Positions 31,359 through 41,257 of a stretch of 52,826 nucleotides of DNA are shown here, in pieces. Position 1 is the first letter of the stretch. Each line of letters begins with the position of its first letter. This DNA comes from Gracilibacillus boraciitolerans JCM 21714. Its GTDB lineage: Bacteria; Bacillota; Bacilli; Bacillales; Amphibacillaceae. The DNA is taken from NCBI RefSeq assembly GCF_000521485.1, contig NZ_BAVS01000021.1, positions 1 to 52,826 of the forward strand. Direction: 5' to 3'. The notes below the pieces were generated by a model that was not told the origin of the DNA, ran no database searches, and was given only the letters and a program-made list of their open reading frames with translations. A program made the position numbers and the translations under genes.

Positions 31359-33167
31359 TCAGCTTATCCAAATGAAATGAACCATTACAATTGTCGTTAT
31401 CATCACGATCAAACTAAGCGGCAAACCTACTTTGATATAGTCTGAAAATTTATAGCCACCTGGCCCATAAACAATTAAATTTGTTTGATAACCAATTGGG
31501 GGGGAAAGAAAACTTGCAGAAGCTGCGATTGTAATTAGCACCAGAAAAGCTATTGGCTCGATACTTAACCGATTTGCAGCTTCTAATGCTATTGGAAACA
31601 TCAAGACTGCAGCAGCATTATTTGTAATCATTTCAGTAAATATAGCTGTTAAGGCATATAAGAAAATAAGCAATCCAAGCACACCCAATGGGTCCGCAAG
31701 CAATATTAATTTATTTGCTACCCAATCAGCAGCACCTGTTTTAAACAACGCTTCGCCTACACCAAAAGCGCTCGCTATAAGTAACAGCACATTGAATTGG
31801 ATATTTTTTTTAGCTTCATCCGGAGAAATGATTTTAAATACTAAATACAAGATTACAAGTACACTCATTGCTTTAAACATTGATAATATATCAAAACTTA
31901 CTAATAGAATCATAGATACTAAGGCTAAAATGGAAAACCATGATCTCTTTGTATCATTTTTATTTAAAAGTGGATGATCTTCTTCTATTGGTGTTACCAC
32001 GTAAAAATCATTTGTTGATAACACTCTTCCATAAAAGTCGGGTCCGGTTAGAAGCAACAGTGTATCTCCAGGTTTTAAAGAAATATCTCCAATTTTACTG
32101 TTTATTCGTTCATTATTTCGATGTACCGCCATGACTCCAGCATCAAATTTAGAACGGAATTGAGTTTCCTTTATTGTTTTATGTAGCAATGATGATTGAT
32201 GTGAGACGACCACTTCGACTAATTGTCCTGTTCCGTTTTTCAACTTATCTAGTGTTAAGTTCGTACCTGTTTCTATACTTAATCCTTTTTTATTTTGCAG
32301 TTCTGCAATTTTATCAATAATTCCAGTAAAAATAAGACGATCATTTGATTTTATTTTGGTGGAATTTTTTACTGGATAAATCTTCTCTTTTTTTCTTATG
32401 ATCTCTATTAAATAAAGACCCTCTAAATTACGAAGACCTGCCTCCTCCACCGTCTTTCCAACATACGGATTATCTAGAAATGGATAGTTTTCATCGATAA
32501 CAACTTCGATTAGATATTCCTTACTCTTTTCACTAAATGATTCTGTTAACCCTTTATGATTAGGAAGAAGCTTGTAGCCCATGGTAACCAGATAAATTAA
32601 TCCTAACAGTGAAGCAGGCAAACTAACCATTGTTAATGTAAAAAGAGAATAACCTTCCATTCCTCGATCAAGCATTAAGCCATGTACAACCAGATTTGTA
32701 GAAGTACCCATCAATGTCAATATTCCGCCTAAAATAGAAGCATAGGATAAGGGAATTAAGAACTTTGATGGTGATATATTATGTTCATTACACCACTTGC
32801 GAATAATTGGCGTTAACGTTACAACTATTGGTGTATTGTTTAAAAATGCTGAAAATCCCGAAATAGGAACTAAAAGTCTAAACAGTGTTCGTTGTTCCGT
32901 TTTAGGTGTACCTAATACACGAGCCATGCCTCGATCTACCAGACCACTTTTCTGTATTGCTCCAGCCACAATAAATAATAATGCAACAGTTAACATTCCT
33001 TGATTGGAAAACCCAGCAACTGCTTCCTCAGGTGTTAAAATACCTGTTACTAAAAAAATAACCAGTACCCCCCCAAATACGATCATATCTGGTCGAGTTA
33101 TTTCTTTTATTAGCGCAATCATCATTAAGATGACTACACCTAAGACAAAAATAATTTCGAAATTCAT
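31359..33167 (-). CDS. SLC13-family (DASS) anion carrier with two RCK_C domains
   Basis: 602 residues. Order: N-terminal membrane bundle (with NNTPIVVTLTPII and SYASILGGILTLMGTSTN), two cytoplasmic TrkA-C/RCK_C domains in the centre (about residues 210-380; GKTVEEAGLRNLEGLYLIEI and LHKTIKETQFRSKFDAGVMAV), then the second bundle (EMITNNAAAVLMFPIAL, PIGYQTNLIVYGPGGY). This architecture is known for Na+-coupled sulfate or dicarboxylate carriers; the TrkA-C domains sense a cytoplasmic ligand. The G/C7 run near 31498 gives SPPIGY where the family has one Pro, and the run near 33068 gives VFGGVLV; both keep the frame. Substrate not determined. Monocistronic. Confidence 0.88.
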   Translation of the reverse strand: MNFEIIFVLGVVILMMIALIKEITRPDMIVFGGVLVIFLVTGILTPEEAVAGFSNQGMLTVALLFIVAGAIQKSGLVDRGMARVLGTPKTEQRTLFRLLVPISGFSAFLNNTPIVVTLTPIIRKWCNEHNISPSKFLIPLSYASILGGILTLMGTSTNLVVHGLMLDRGMEGYSLFTLTMVSLPASLLGLIYLVTMGYKLLPNHKGLTESFSEKSKEYLIEVVIDENYPFLDNPYVGKTVEEAGLRNLEGLYLIEIIRKKEKIYPVKNSTKIKSNDRLIFTGIIDKIAELQNKKGLSIETGTNLTLDKLKNGTGQLVEVVVSHQSSLLHKTIKETQFRSKFDAGVMAVHRNNERINSKIGDISLKPGDTLLLLTGPDFYGRVLSTNDFYVVTPIEEDHPLLNKNDTKRSWFSILALVSMILLVSFDILSMFKAMSVLVILYLVFKIISPDEAKKNIQFNVLLLIASAFGVGEALFKTGAADWVANKLILLADPLGVLGLLIFLYALTAIFTEMITNNAAAVLMFPIALEAANRLSIEPIAFLVLITIAASASFLSPPIGYQTNLIVYGPGGYKFSDYIKVGLPLSLIVMITTIVMVHFIWIS

Positions 33168-33330
33168 CAGCTACAGCCTCCACCCAAGCAAAAACAATAT
33201 CTTTTTACTATTTTATAACAAATTAATCCTATAAGCAAACTTGTATTTAATTATTCTTTTTTTTCCTATTTTATAAATTCGATACCAAAATATGCCGATA
33301 TCAGAAAATTCACTGCTTTTTAGACAACAA

Positions 33331-33455
33331 AAAGAGGCTGGGACATATCAATTATTTTCCACCATAAATCCGAATAATAGCAAATTCAATCGGAGAATTT
33401 GCATATCATTCGGATTCTATTTGTATCAATCACTTTTGTCTCAACCTATTTTTAA
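33331..33455 (-). repeat. Dispersed hairpin repeat, copy 2, with outer GAGGCTGGGACA arm
   Basis: A nested inverted repeat. The outer arms AGGCTGGGACA (about 33336) and TGTCTCAACCT (about 33430) pair with G-U wobbles. The inner arms around ATCCGAATAATAGCAAATTC and ATTCGGAT match copies 1 and 3 in reverse orientation. It lies between the SLC13 gene and the DUF4163/3298 gene. Confidence 0.7.
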
Positions 33456-33494
33456 ATTAATACGTGCCTATTTATCCATTATCTTTACTGAATC

Positions 33495-34154
33495 TCAGCT
33501 TTTCTCATACACTTCTGCTGGAATATGAATTTCCTGATTTCCTGATACATATGGAGCAATTTCATACTGTTGGAAAACAAGTATTATCCCATCATCCACA
33601 AAATAAAATGCAGTATCCTTAGTTAATTTTATGTCTTCCTTTTTTAAATCCGGATAAAAGATATCTGGACGTTCAATCGCATATTCCCAAACGTAATCGC
33701 GTACTGCTTTTATTTGTTTTTCTGTTGTCAGAATATCGGTCAGGTAGACACGTTTTTCTGCTTCAATATCATAATTAAGCGATTGAACAATTGTATTACC
33801 ATGAGCACCACCACTAAAAATGTAATTGCTTGTTAAAATGCTTAAACGTGGCGTAGTATTATACTTCACTTCATAAGCTGTTTGGTAATCTGCTTGAAAG
33901 CCATGTTGATTTGCTTGCTTTTTATTCTCCTTCAATTCTTGATAGGATGCTTTAATATACTCATGAAAATTCTTATTGATTGTTACTTCCATTTCACGGT
34001 TATTTACTTCCGATACTTTTGGATACTTCAATTGTTCCATATCTTTGTATAACTCATCCGTTACTAAAGCTGTCTGGCTTTCTGCAGCATAAACTGTAGA
34101 GGCAACTGTAAAATATACACATACAAACACTATAAAAGTACGCATTTTTTTCAT
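33495..34154 (-). CDS. Secreted DUF4163/DUF3298 protein (RsiV/PdaC-like domain)
   Basis: About 219 residues. It starts with a signal peptide (MKKMRTFIVFVCVYFTVAST, cleavage after VYAAE), then a DUF4163 part and a DUF3298 part with the typical SGGAHGN motif near residue 115. Related domains occur in the lysozyme-sensing anti-sigma factor RsiV and the deacetylase PdaC. There is no membrane anchor and no sigma factor gene beside it, so it is probably a secreted binding protein; its function is not known. Ribosome box AAAGGA upstream. It is divergent from the antiporter gene. Confidence 0.75.
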   Translation of the reverse strand: MKKMRTFIVFVCVYFTVASTVYAAESQTALVTDELYKDMEQLKYPKVSEVNNREMEVTINKNFHEYIKASYQELKENKKQANQHGFQADYQTAYEVKYNTTPRLSILTSNYIFSGGAHGNTIVQSLNYDIEAEKRVYLTDILTTEKQIKAVRDYVWEYAIERPDIFYPDLKKEDIKLTKDTAFYFVDDGIILVFQQYEIAPYVSGNQEIHIPAEVYEKS

Positions 34155-34267
34155 CTATGCACACATCCTTTTTGCTTAGCATGTGTTCATTTTATTTATT
34201 CATACATAGTTTTCACTCCACATAAACGGGAATAACTAACTACAGAATAAAATGGAGGATGAACAAA

Positions 34268-35438
34268 ATGTCAATTGAACAAATTATTATTTTATTATTA
34301 ATCGGTTATATTGTTTTCACTATTGATACAAAACAGGATAATTTCCCAGTCCCAACCGTTTTAGTGATAATAGGAATTGGACTTGCCTTTATCCCTTACT
34401 TTGACTCAGTCAATGTCACGGAGGATATTATTTATCATATCTTCATACCTGCCTTGTTGTTTATATCGGCCTATCAGTTTCCAATTAAGAACTTTCGTAA
34501 AAACGCTGGATTAATTATCACGCTAGCTACTGCCGGAATTATTGTAAATGTATTTCTGTTAGGATCTTTAACATGGCTTATTGCACCACTTGGATTTGCC
34601 AGTGCTTTAGTAGTAGCTGCTATTTTAACACCAACTGATCCAGTTTCCGTTGTATCCATCATTAAGCAAGCAACTCATAATGACGAAATTGCGGATATAG
34701 TAGAAGGAGAATCTATGCTTAATGATGGAACAAGTATTGTCTTATTTACTACTTTGTTTTCGATTGCCAATCAGAAGCAGAGTTTCACCCTATTATCTTT
34801 CACAGGTGAATTTTTACTTGTTTCAATTGGAGGACTAACTATTGGCTTAGTATTAGGGTATTTAGTAAGTAAGATCATTCATTATTCTCACCATCGCCAA
34901 TATCAAATCATGCTAAGCATCATCTTAGCATATGGATCTTTTTTTAATTGCTGAAGCGATTCATGTTTCAGGAGTATTGGCCACGGTTGCTAGTGGAATG
35001 ATGATTTCCTATGAATATGGACGTGCAATAAAAGAAGATCATTTTAGAAGATCATTGGATGGCTTTTGGGACATTGTTGAAATCAGCTTTCTTGCGATCT
35101 TATTTTTAGTAATTGGTATAGAAATCACTGAATACATTTCGCTCGAATACTTTCTATATGCTTTCGCTATCTTTATACTTATGGTATTCGTGAGAATTCT
35201 TATTGTATATATGACTACAAAAATAATACACCCATTATCATGGCCCTATCACTTTCTGATTTCCTGGGCTGGATTAAAAGGTTCGATGTCAGTGTTCTTA
35301 ATTTTAACTTTATATACAAAAAGTACAAATGGTTTCAATAGTGAATGGGTAGTAGCAGTGACGTTTACAACTGTCTTAATATCCTTAGTCATTCAGAGCT
35401 TAAGTATCGCTCCTATTTCGCGAAAAATACTAAAATAA
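34268..35438 (+). CDS. Na+/H+ antiporter, CPA1/NhaP type (one frameshift)
   Basis: Reconstructed at about 390 residues with around 12 membrane segments. CPA1 motifs: ATDPV-type signature TPTDPVSVVSI, the conserved acidic GESMLNDGTSIVLF, and SWAGLKGSMS near the end. It exchanges Na+ for H+ and supports salt or alkali tolerance. The frame breaks near 34940, where a T7 run reads SFFNC-stop; with T6 it continues SFLIAEAIHVSGVLATV. No C-terminal RCK domain. The ATG at 34268 is preferred to one at 34259, which overlaps the GGAGG box. Monocistronic. Confidence 0.85.
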
Positions 35439-35562
35439 TAGAAGTTATGTCTTTATAGTGTAATTCTTACTTTTTAGTGTGTTGCTTATTGAAACAGTCT
35501 TTTTTTCTAACTTATCAACTGATAATTATGGTACAATTTTTTTATGAAAAGGAGGAGATCAT

Positions 35563-36279
35563 TTGCGTCGAAAAGGATCAATGGAAGATGCCATTATAAA
35601 AAGCGATTATTTGAAAGAGGAAATAAAACTAAAATGGTATCTTCCAGAAGGTTTTACGCCTTTCAAAGATTATCAGCTGTGTGTGATGCAAGATGGAGAT
35701 GATTATTTTCAAATTGGGCGTGTCGCTACCTTAAGTGATCAGCTCCATGATGATATGGAAATTGAATCAACTATTTTTGCTGGGATTCATTATAAAAACA
35801 AGTATGATCGGATCGACAAATACCATCCTGAAGGGAAAAGAAACCATGAATATATTCTGTTTCTTGTAAAAGAAGCGATACCCTTTCTGGAAGATACTTT
35901 ACATATTAGTCCCATTAAGCGAGCATTGATGGGAGACTCTTTAGCAGGCACCTTGGCTTTTATGGTTGCCAGCCAGTTCCCAAACACGTTTGATACAGTA
36001 ATTATGCAATCACCATTTGTTAATGAAACTGTTTTAACTCAAGCTGCAAAGACTAACCTATATCATAATTTGGAAGTCTTTCATTCGATTGGCACGGAAG
36101 AAACAGAAGTCCATACTACTTCTGGTGAAGTTTCTGATTTTTTAGTACCAAATCGTAGACTTAATCAATTATTGGACGGAACATTGGAGAGCTATCAGTA
36201 TCTGGAAGCTGCAGGTAATCACACCTGGACGTATTGGCAGAAAGATTTAAAACAAATTTTAATTAATATGCTCGGATAA
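35563..36279 (+). CDS. yjcH: Esterase-family protein, YjcH-like
   Basis: 238 residues of the putative esterase (Esterase D) fold. The nucleophile elbow is visible as MGDSLAGT (near residue 126); the catalytic His is likely in AAGNHTWTYW near the end. Members act on ester bonds, some related ones on siderophores; the substrate is unknown. TTG start with AAGGAGGAG upstream. The stop is 13 bases before the GNAT gene. In B. subtilis yjcH and yjcF are likewise neighbours (with yjcG, not found here), which supports the assignment. Confidence 0.8.
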   Translation: MRRKGSMEDAIIKSDYLKEEIKLKWYLPEGFTPFKDYQLCVMQDGDDYFQIGRVATLSDQLHDDMEIESTIFAGIHYKNKYDRIDKYHPEGKRNHEYILFLVKEAIPFLEDTLHISPIKRALMGDSLAGTLAFMVASQFPNTFDTVIMQSPFVNETVLTQAAKTNLYHNLEVFHSIGTEETEVHTTSGEVSDFLVPNRRLNQLLDGTLESYQYLEAAGNHTWTYWQKDLKQILINMLG

Positions 36280-36292
36280 GGGGTAAACAAAA

Positions 36293-36718
36293 ATGGAAAT
36301 CAAAATAATCAATTCTGATAACGAAATGAAAGATGCGTATCATGTTCGCACACAAGTTTTTGTAGAAGAACAAGGAGTACCGAAAGAATTAGAAATTGAC
36401 GATCTAGAGAAGGAAGCTATGCATTTTATTGGATACATAGATGGAGAACCAGTTGCCGCCAGTAGAATGCGGTTTGTGGATGGATATGCCAAATTGGAAC
36501 GTGTCTGTATACTTGATCGATTCCGTGGCCAAGGATATGGTAAGGAAATTATCTTTTTTATGGAGAAAATAGCGAAAGAAAAAGGTCTAGGTAAATCAAA
36601 ATTAAATGGGCAAACACATGCAGAGGAATTTTATCTGCATCTTGGCTATCAAACCATCTCAGGGGAATTTATGGATGCCGGTATTCCACATGTAACAATG
36701 ACAAAATCATTACTATAA
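36293..36718 (+). CDS. yjcF: GNAT acetyltransferase, YjcF-like
   Basis: 141 residues. GNAT pattern: FVEEQGVPKELEIDDLE, the RFVDGYAKLERVCIL strand, and the acetyl-CoA loop RFRGQGYGKEI (R/QxxGxG/A), then EEFYLHLGYQ and FMDAGIPHVTM, matching the YjcF subfamily. It transfers an acetyl group to an unknown acceptor. It probably forms an operon with the preceding esterase. A strong terminator follows. Confidence 0.85.
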   Translation: MEIKIINSDNEMKDAYHVRTQVFVEEQGVPKELEIDDLEKEAMHFIGYIDGEPVAASRMRFVDGYAKLERVCILDRFRGQGYGKEIIFFMEKIAKEKGLGKSKLNGQTHAEEFYLHLGYQTISGEFMDAGIPHVTMTKSLL

Positions 36719-36767
36719 ACGAATAAATGCTTTTTCTGATTTAAGAAGAAGCATTCATTCGTTTTTT
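36719..36767 (+). terminator. Terminator of the yjcH-yjcF pair
   Basis: A long imperfect stem, ACGAATAAATGCTT / AAGCATTCATTCGT, followed by T7. Confidence 0.85.
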
Positions 36768-36857
36768 TGTAAATTACTTATCATTAAATACAGGTATGAC
36801 ATGAATATTTTTTGTCTATGCTGATAGAAAACAGGAATAAAGATAGGAGAACCAATC

Positions 36858-37539
36858 ATGCACTACGGAGCTATTTTTATCGAAACCATCTTTGGTTTTA
36901 TCATGTTATTTGTCCTCACCAAAATACTAGGAAAAACACAGATTAAGCAGTTGACAGCGTTCGATTTCATTTCGGCCCTTATTCTCGGGGGGGAACTAGT
37001 CGGTAATGCGTTATATGATGATCAAGTTGGAATTAGGGAAATTGGATTTGCCATTCTTGTTTGGGGGGATTTTGCTTTATATCACCGAAATTATTACACA
37101 AAAATTCAAGAGATCGAGATCGATTTTAGAAGGGCGTCCTTCCATCGTTATTCATAAGGGAAAACTACAGAGAGAGGTGATGAAAAAGGGGAAACTCGAT
37201 ATGAATCAACTCTTACATCTGTTGCGCTCCAAAGACGTATTTACTGTTCAGGAAGTTGATTACGCCATTTTAGAAACAGATGGTACCGTTTCTGTCTTAA
37301 TGAAAACAGCTTATCAGCCCCCCCCGGTGAAAAACGACTTAAATCTTCCTCTTGAAGAGGTTGTATTGCCTTTTATGTTAATAAATGACGGTGAGCTAAT
37401 TACCGATAACCTGAAAGAGCTAGATAAGGATGAGCAATGGTTAAATCAAGAACTTAAGAAACAGGAAATTACTTCACTGAAAGAAGTATTTTATGCTGAA
37501 TATGCAAAAGGTGGCAAATTATATGTTCAAGAATATTAG
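36858..37539 (+). CDS. DUF421 membrane protein, YetF-like (one frameshift)
   Basis: About 227 residues. Three N-terminal membrane helices, then a cytoplasmic domain typical of DUF421 (ILEGRPSIVIHKGKL, MNQLLHLLRSKDVFTVQEVDYAILETDG). In B. subtilis, YetF/YdfS-type members help spore germination membranes. The frame breaks in a G6 run (37063-37068): ILVWG-DFAL should continue as ILLYITEIITQKFK; one base fewer restores it. The G7 run at 36988 gives LGGELVGNAL where the family has LGELVGNA, and the C8 run at 37318 gives QPPPVK, also in frame. The start has an AGGAG box. The end is close to a convergent small gene. Confidence 0.8.
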
Positions 37540-37602
37540 TTGGAAATATAAACATAAAGAAGGTTTCCCACAAAAGTATAACCAGCTTGCATCAGCAGAT
37601 GG

Positions 37603-37884
37603 CTATACTTTCGCCTGAAAGTTGATCCCTTTTCCAGTAACTTCGGAATATATTTTATGTTTTGGATGCTCATTTTCTATGTCTTTACTTTTGTTTGTAT
37701 TCCTTACTTTTGTCTGCGGAATAAGATTCTTTCTTGGCTCTTCTTTTGATCTTTCCTGATTGTAATACATACTAGATTGGATCGGATACAGCCTTTCAAT
37801 CGGAAACGGATCGTGTTCTTGTTGGGTAACGCGTTGATGATACTGTTGATACTGATAATTCTCGATTGGCATTATATAACCCAT
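37603..37884 (-). CDS. Conserved small protein beside spore coat genes, unknown
   Basis: 93 residues, rich in Gln, Tyr, Pro, Lys and Arg, with no hydrophobic helix. The N-terminus, MGYIMPIENYQYQQY followed by DPFPIERLYPIQ, looks like small proteins seen near coat genes in related bacilli, but I cannot name a family with certainty. A good AAGGAG box precedes the ATG. It probably belongs with the coat-related genes upstream on the same strand (inference). The tail is basic and unstructured. Confidence 0.55.
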   Translation of the reverse strand: MGYIMPIENYQYQQYHQRVTQQEHDPFPIERLYPIQSSMYYNQERSKEEPRKNLIPQTKVRNTNKSKDIENEHPKHKIYSEVTGKGINFQAKV

Positions 37885-38069
37885 TGTTACCTAACTCCTT
37901 TCACTTTTTATTTGTATATACCCACTTTTATAAAAATCTAATCATTTTTATCAGCTAATTTTTCATATTTGGCTTCTATTGCTACTTGTCCTGCAAATGA
38001 TAAAAAAATAAAACAGATAGCTTATTTTAATTTATCACTCTTTAGAGTGGTGCTATCTGTTTCACTTTA

Positions 38070-38329
38070 TTAGATCCAAGAAAATGGGGGGGGACGATCC
38101 TTATTATCATTTTCCACTTCTTGCTCTTGTTCTTTTTCTTCTTTTTCTTCTTTTTCTTCTTTTTCTTCCTCTTCTTCGATAACTTCATTTTTCGTCAAAT
38201 TTTCTCTCTCTTCTTCATTACGGGGGGGCCACCAAAGAAAGGATCACGTCGACGTGTTGGTTCAATTCGCACATTATCCGCTTTAATCACTAAATCTTTC
38301 ACATAAATTACTTTCTTTTTATCTGACAC
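38070..38329 (-). CDS. Acidic low-complexity protein, probably coat-associated (frameshifted)
   Basis: Reconstructed at about 86 residues. The N-terminal part, MSDKKKVIYVKDLVIKADNV followed by RIEPTRRRDPFFGG, is ordered-looking. The second half is a run of Glu and Lys (four EEKEEK-like units) ending in DRPPPFSWI. The frame breaks at the C7 run 38222-38228 (minus strand reading): GGP then RNEEERENLTKNEV; two bases fewer restores it. A G8 run also lies near its end. GTG start with AAGGAG upstream. It lies just downstream of the CotO-like gene on the same strand. A coat or exosporium role is inference from context. Confidence 0.55.
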
Positions 38330-38403
38330 TCTTTTCACTCCTTTATTTCTCCTTTATTTCTAAATAACATATACTGATGTAATTGATCATTACATCTTAT
38401 GCA

Positions 38404-38428
38404 GCAAGTGGGTATAAGTGCCACTTGC
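38404..38428. terminator. Stem-loop between coat genes
   Basis: An 8-bp stem, GCAAGTGG / CCACTTGC, with a 9-base loop and no clear T-run. It may be a weak terminator or a transcript-processing hairpin between the CotO-like gene and the acidic-protein gene. Confidence 0.4.
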
Positions 38429-38434
38429 CTCCTA

Positions 38435-38846
38435 TTAAAAACCAATCAGATTGATTTCTTTAATATGATCTATTGGAATGGAGATAGGTTCTGGTTTACT
38501 TGCAACTTTTACAAGCACCATTTTATTTTGATAGTCATTAATAAAGCCGACGTGTTTCTTTCTCTCTGTCACTATTTCACACTTCACTTTTGGCACATGG
38601 AATGGCATCGAAGCGTAATAAGTTACTTTTTCCTCCAAAGTCATCTCTTTTAAATTTCTTTTTTCTAAGCTGTTCCATATTTACTTTGTACTCTTTTACA
38701 GGTTCTACGTTTTCTTCTTTTTTCTCATAAGTGGCTGTCGATTGGTAATGGGATTGCATCGTTCTTGTCGGTTCAGCAAACTCTGGTTGTGTTATATATA
38801 ATTTTGGCAAGTCATTATTTATTCGAATGTAGTCCACGATCTTCAT
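38435..38846 (-). CDS. cotO: Spore coat protein CotO-like (one frameshift)
   Basis: Reconstructed at about 137 residues. The C-terminal half (MTLEEKVTYYASMP, CEIVTERKKHVGFINDY, IPIDHIKEINLIGF) fits the CotO spore coat domain, a small beta domain at the protein end. The N-terminal half is charged and probably unstructured. The frame breaks near 38640: one A fewer in the run before GATGAC joins KKKFK to EMTLEEKV. It lies next to and divergent from a CotY/CotZ-type gene, the context known for CotO in Bacillus. The gene name is my best match and has not been checked by search. Confidence 0.6.
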
Positions 38847-39010
38847 ACCTCCTTTTGGTACTTCTTATTTATATATATGTCATTGGCCCACCTCTTGTGA
38901 GAAAAAAATGTGCAATTAACTAAAAACAAGGCATCTGTCTATACGCAAATACACTTCCTACATAGATTATTAGTGTTAACGAAATCTTTTTTCTGAAGGA
39001 GTGTAGTAGA

Positions 39011-39502
39011 ATGGGAAGAAATTGTAATGATGATATTCAAGATGCAGGAAAAAATTGTGTATGTGATGTTGTTCGCGCCATTGCAGATGCACAGGATAAT
39101 GTAGTAGACCAAGATTGTGATGTAAGCTGTGCGCAATCCATTCGTGATTTAGTATCACCTGTGTCTGGAAATGGTTTAGACACTGTACCTTTCATATTGT
39201 ATGATAAAAAAGGGAAGCCATTTAAAGGCTATGGAGCTGAAGTTCGTAGACAAGGTGGAGGACCTGCTCGATTTGACTGCTTTGATAGCTATATCTTCCG
39301 TGTAAGCGAGATTGACGATGAAGATTGCTGTGCAGTGCTTGAATTATTAGTTTTCGACAATGATGAATCAGCCGGACACGATCCTTGTGAGCAGATTGAT
39401 AATGAAGAAGTCAGTGGACTTGAGCGTACAGGCATTTGTATTACTGTTGATTTGTCTTGCTTCTGTGCAATCACTTGTTTGCCAGCAGTCTCCGTTATGT
39501 AA
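39011..39502 (+). CDS. Cys-rich spore coat protein, CotY/CotZ family
   Basis: 163 residues, rich in Cys, which are spaced through the protein (NCVCDVV, DCDVSCA, FDCFDSY, EDCCAVLELL, ICITVDLSCFCAITCLP). This matches the disulfide-linked CotY/CotZ outer coat/crust proteins of Bacillus and ExsY of the B. cereus group. Expression late in sporulation in the mother cell is expected. The ribosome box is GAAGGAGTG. Unlike most neighbours, the ORF is intact and has no G/C tract. It is divergent from the CotO-like gene; a strong terminator follows. Confidence 0.88.
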   Translation: MGRNCNDDIQDAGKNCVCDVVRAIADAQDNVVDQDCDVSCAQSIRDLVSPVSGNGLDTVPFILYDKKGKPFKGYGAEVRRQGGGPARFDCFDSYIFRVSEIDDEDCCAVLELLVFDNDESAGHDPCEQIDNEEVSGLERTGICITVDLSCFCAITCLPAVSVM

Positions 39503-39519
39503 TTAGTTTCGTATCATAA

Positions 39520-39552
39520 CTCTTCCAACACATCGTTGGAAGAGTTTTTTTA
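39520..39552 (+). terminator. Terminator of the CotY/Z-like gene
   Basis: A 10-bp perfect stem, CTCTTCCAAC / GTTGGAAGAG, with a 5-base loop followed by T8. Confidence 0.92.
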
Positions 39553-39696
39553 ATCTTATCACTTGATACTGTTTGGCACTTTTTGATAGACTTCTTATCG
39601 TTATTTCATCCAGTGAATACTTTGTGACAAAAAAGGGTAAGGTATATTGTGCACTTATACACAAAATGTCAAAATTTTATAGAAAGGATGGTTAGG

Positions 39697-41240
39697 ATGA
39701 GAAAAGTCTCAAAAGTCTTTTATATTTCCCTTGCAATTTCTATTTTATTTATATTATGGGGGGAATTATCGATGAAAGTATATTACCAAACTGGAACTTG
39801 AATAATATAACTACCCTTATTCAAGACTTTCTAGTTTCACGGTTTGGTTGGTTTTACTTATTAGTTACAACAGGATTTTTAATTTTTTCAATTTTCCTAA
39901 TTGCTTCAAAGTATGGGAATATTGTTCTTGGAAAAGATGGCGACAAGCCTGAATACAATTATTTAACATGGTTTGGTATGTTATTTAGCGCGGGAATGGG
40001 AATTGGTCTGGTATTCTGGGGGGGCGCTGCTGAACCCATTTGGCACATGCACTTACCTCCTTATCCAACAGAAACAGAAGTAGAAGCAGCTAGAGTTGCG
40101 ATGCAACATAGCTTTTTCCACTGGGGCTTGCATCCTTGGGCTGTTTATGCAACCTTAGCATTAGCACTAGCCTATTTTCAGTTTAGAAAAGAAGAGCCCG
40201 GTTTGATCAGTAGTACACTGAAGCCGCTATTTGGAGATAGAATGAATGGTGGATATGGCACATTAATTAATGTGATTGCTGTCTTTGCGACAGTATTTGG
40301 TGTAGCGACTTCATTAGGTTTAGGTGCCCAGCAAATTGGCAGTGGAATTGAATTTGTCTCTGGAACCATTTCAAACACAATATCTTTACAGTTAATTATT
40401 ATTGCTGTTGTAACAGTTTTGTATATGATATCTGCTTTAACAGGATTAAACAGAGGAATTAAAATACTAAGTACGACAAATATAATTTTAGCAATACTTT
40501 TGATGTTTTTCCTACTATTTACAGGCCCGACTAACTTTATTATGAATTTCTTCACATCAACATTAGGAGCCTATATATCAAATCTTCCTGAAATGAGTTT
40601 TCGGATGGCTCCTTTTATTAAAGAGAATGCCAATTGGTTAGAAGATTGGACTATTTTCTATTGGGCTTGGTGGATTGCCTGGGCACCATTTGTCGGTATG
40701 TTTATTGCTCGTGTTTCACGTGGACGTACGGTTCGTGAGTTCGTTACGGGTGTATTGTTAGTACCAACGATTTTCGGTGCATTATGGTTTAGTGTATTTG
40801 GAGGTTCTGCTATCCATTTAGAAATGGTTGAAGGTATTGATATTTATAGTATTATGAATGATGCTGGATCAGAAGCTGCCTTATTTACAGTACTAGAAAA
40901 CTTTCCATTTACTATGGTAATGGCTGTACTGGCTGTACTATTGATCAGTACTTTCTTTATTACATCAGCTGACTCTGCTACATTTGTTTTAGGTATGCAA
41001 ACGACAAACGGTGATCTCAATCCAGATATTAAGGTGAAAGTTATCTGGGGTATTGTACAATCAGGTACGGCTGCTGTATTGTTATGGCAAGGTGGACTGG
41101 CTGCCTTACAGACTGCTTCGATTATTTCAGCATTTCCATTTGCGATTATTATGATTTTGATTATTTTTTCCGTTATTAAAGCTTTTAGAGCTGAAGCGAA
41201 GATATATGAATTAAAACGTCGCAAGCGGGAAAGAAGCTAA
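39697..41240 (+). CDS. BCCT-family transporter for glycine betaine, choline or carnitine (one frameshift)
   Basis: About 514 residues, 12 membrane helices. BCCT motifs: MGIGLVFWG...AEPIWHM and, in the second half, the Trp-rich helix FYWAWWIAWAPFVGMFIARVSRGRT, the betaine-binding and coupling region. Sodium-coupled uptake of compatible solutes for osmotic protection is the family role. The ATG at 39697 (MRKVSKVFYISLAISILFILW) is in a different frame from the rest; the break is the G6 run at 39759-39764, where two bases fewer give WGIIDESILP. The G7 run at 40018 gives WGGAAEP, whereas the family has WG-x-AEP. A weak TTGTGA / TATATT promoter lies at about 39622-39648. Confidence 0.88.
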
Positions 41241-41257
41241 ATATAAAAAAACAGACT

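Noticed and set aside
38121-38306. Plus-strand Phe/Leu-rich frame
   Set aside because: It is the complement of the Glu/Lys repeat in the minus-strand acidic protein gene, which has a ribosome site.
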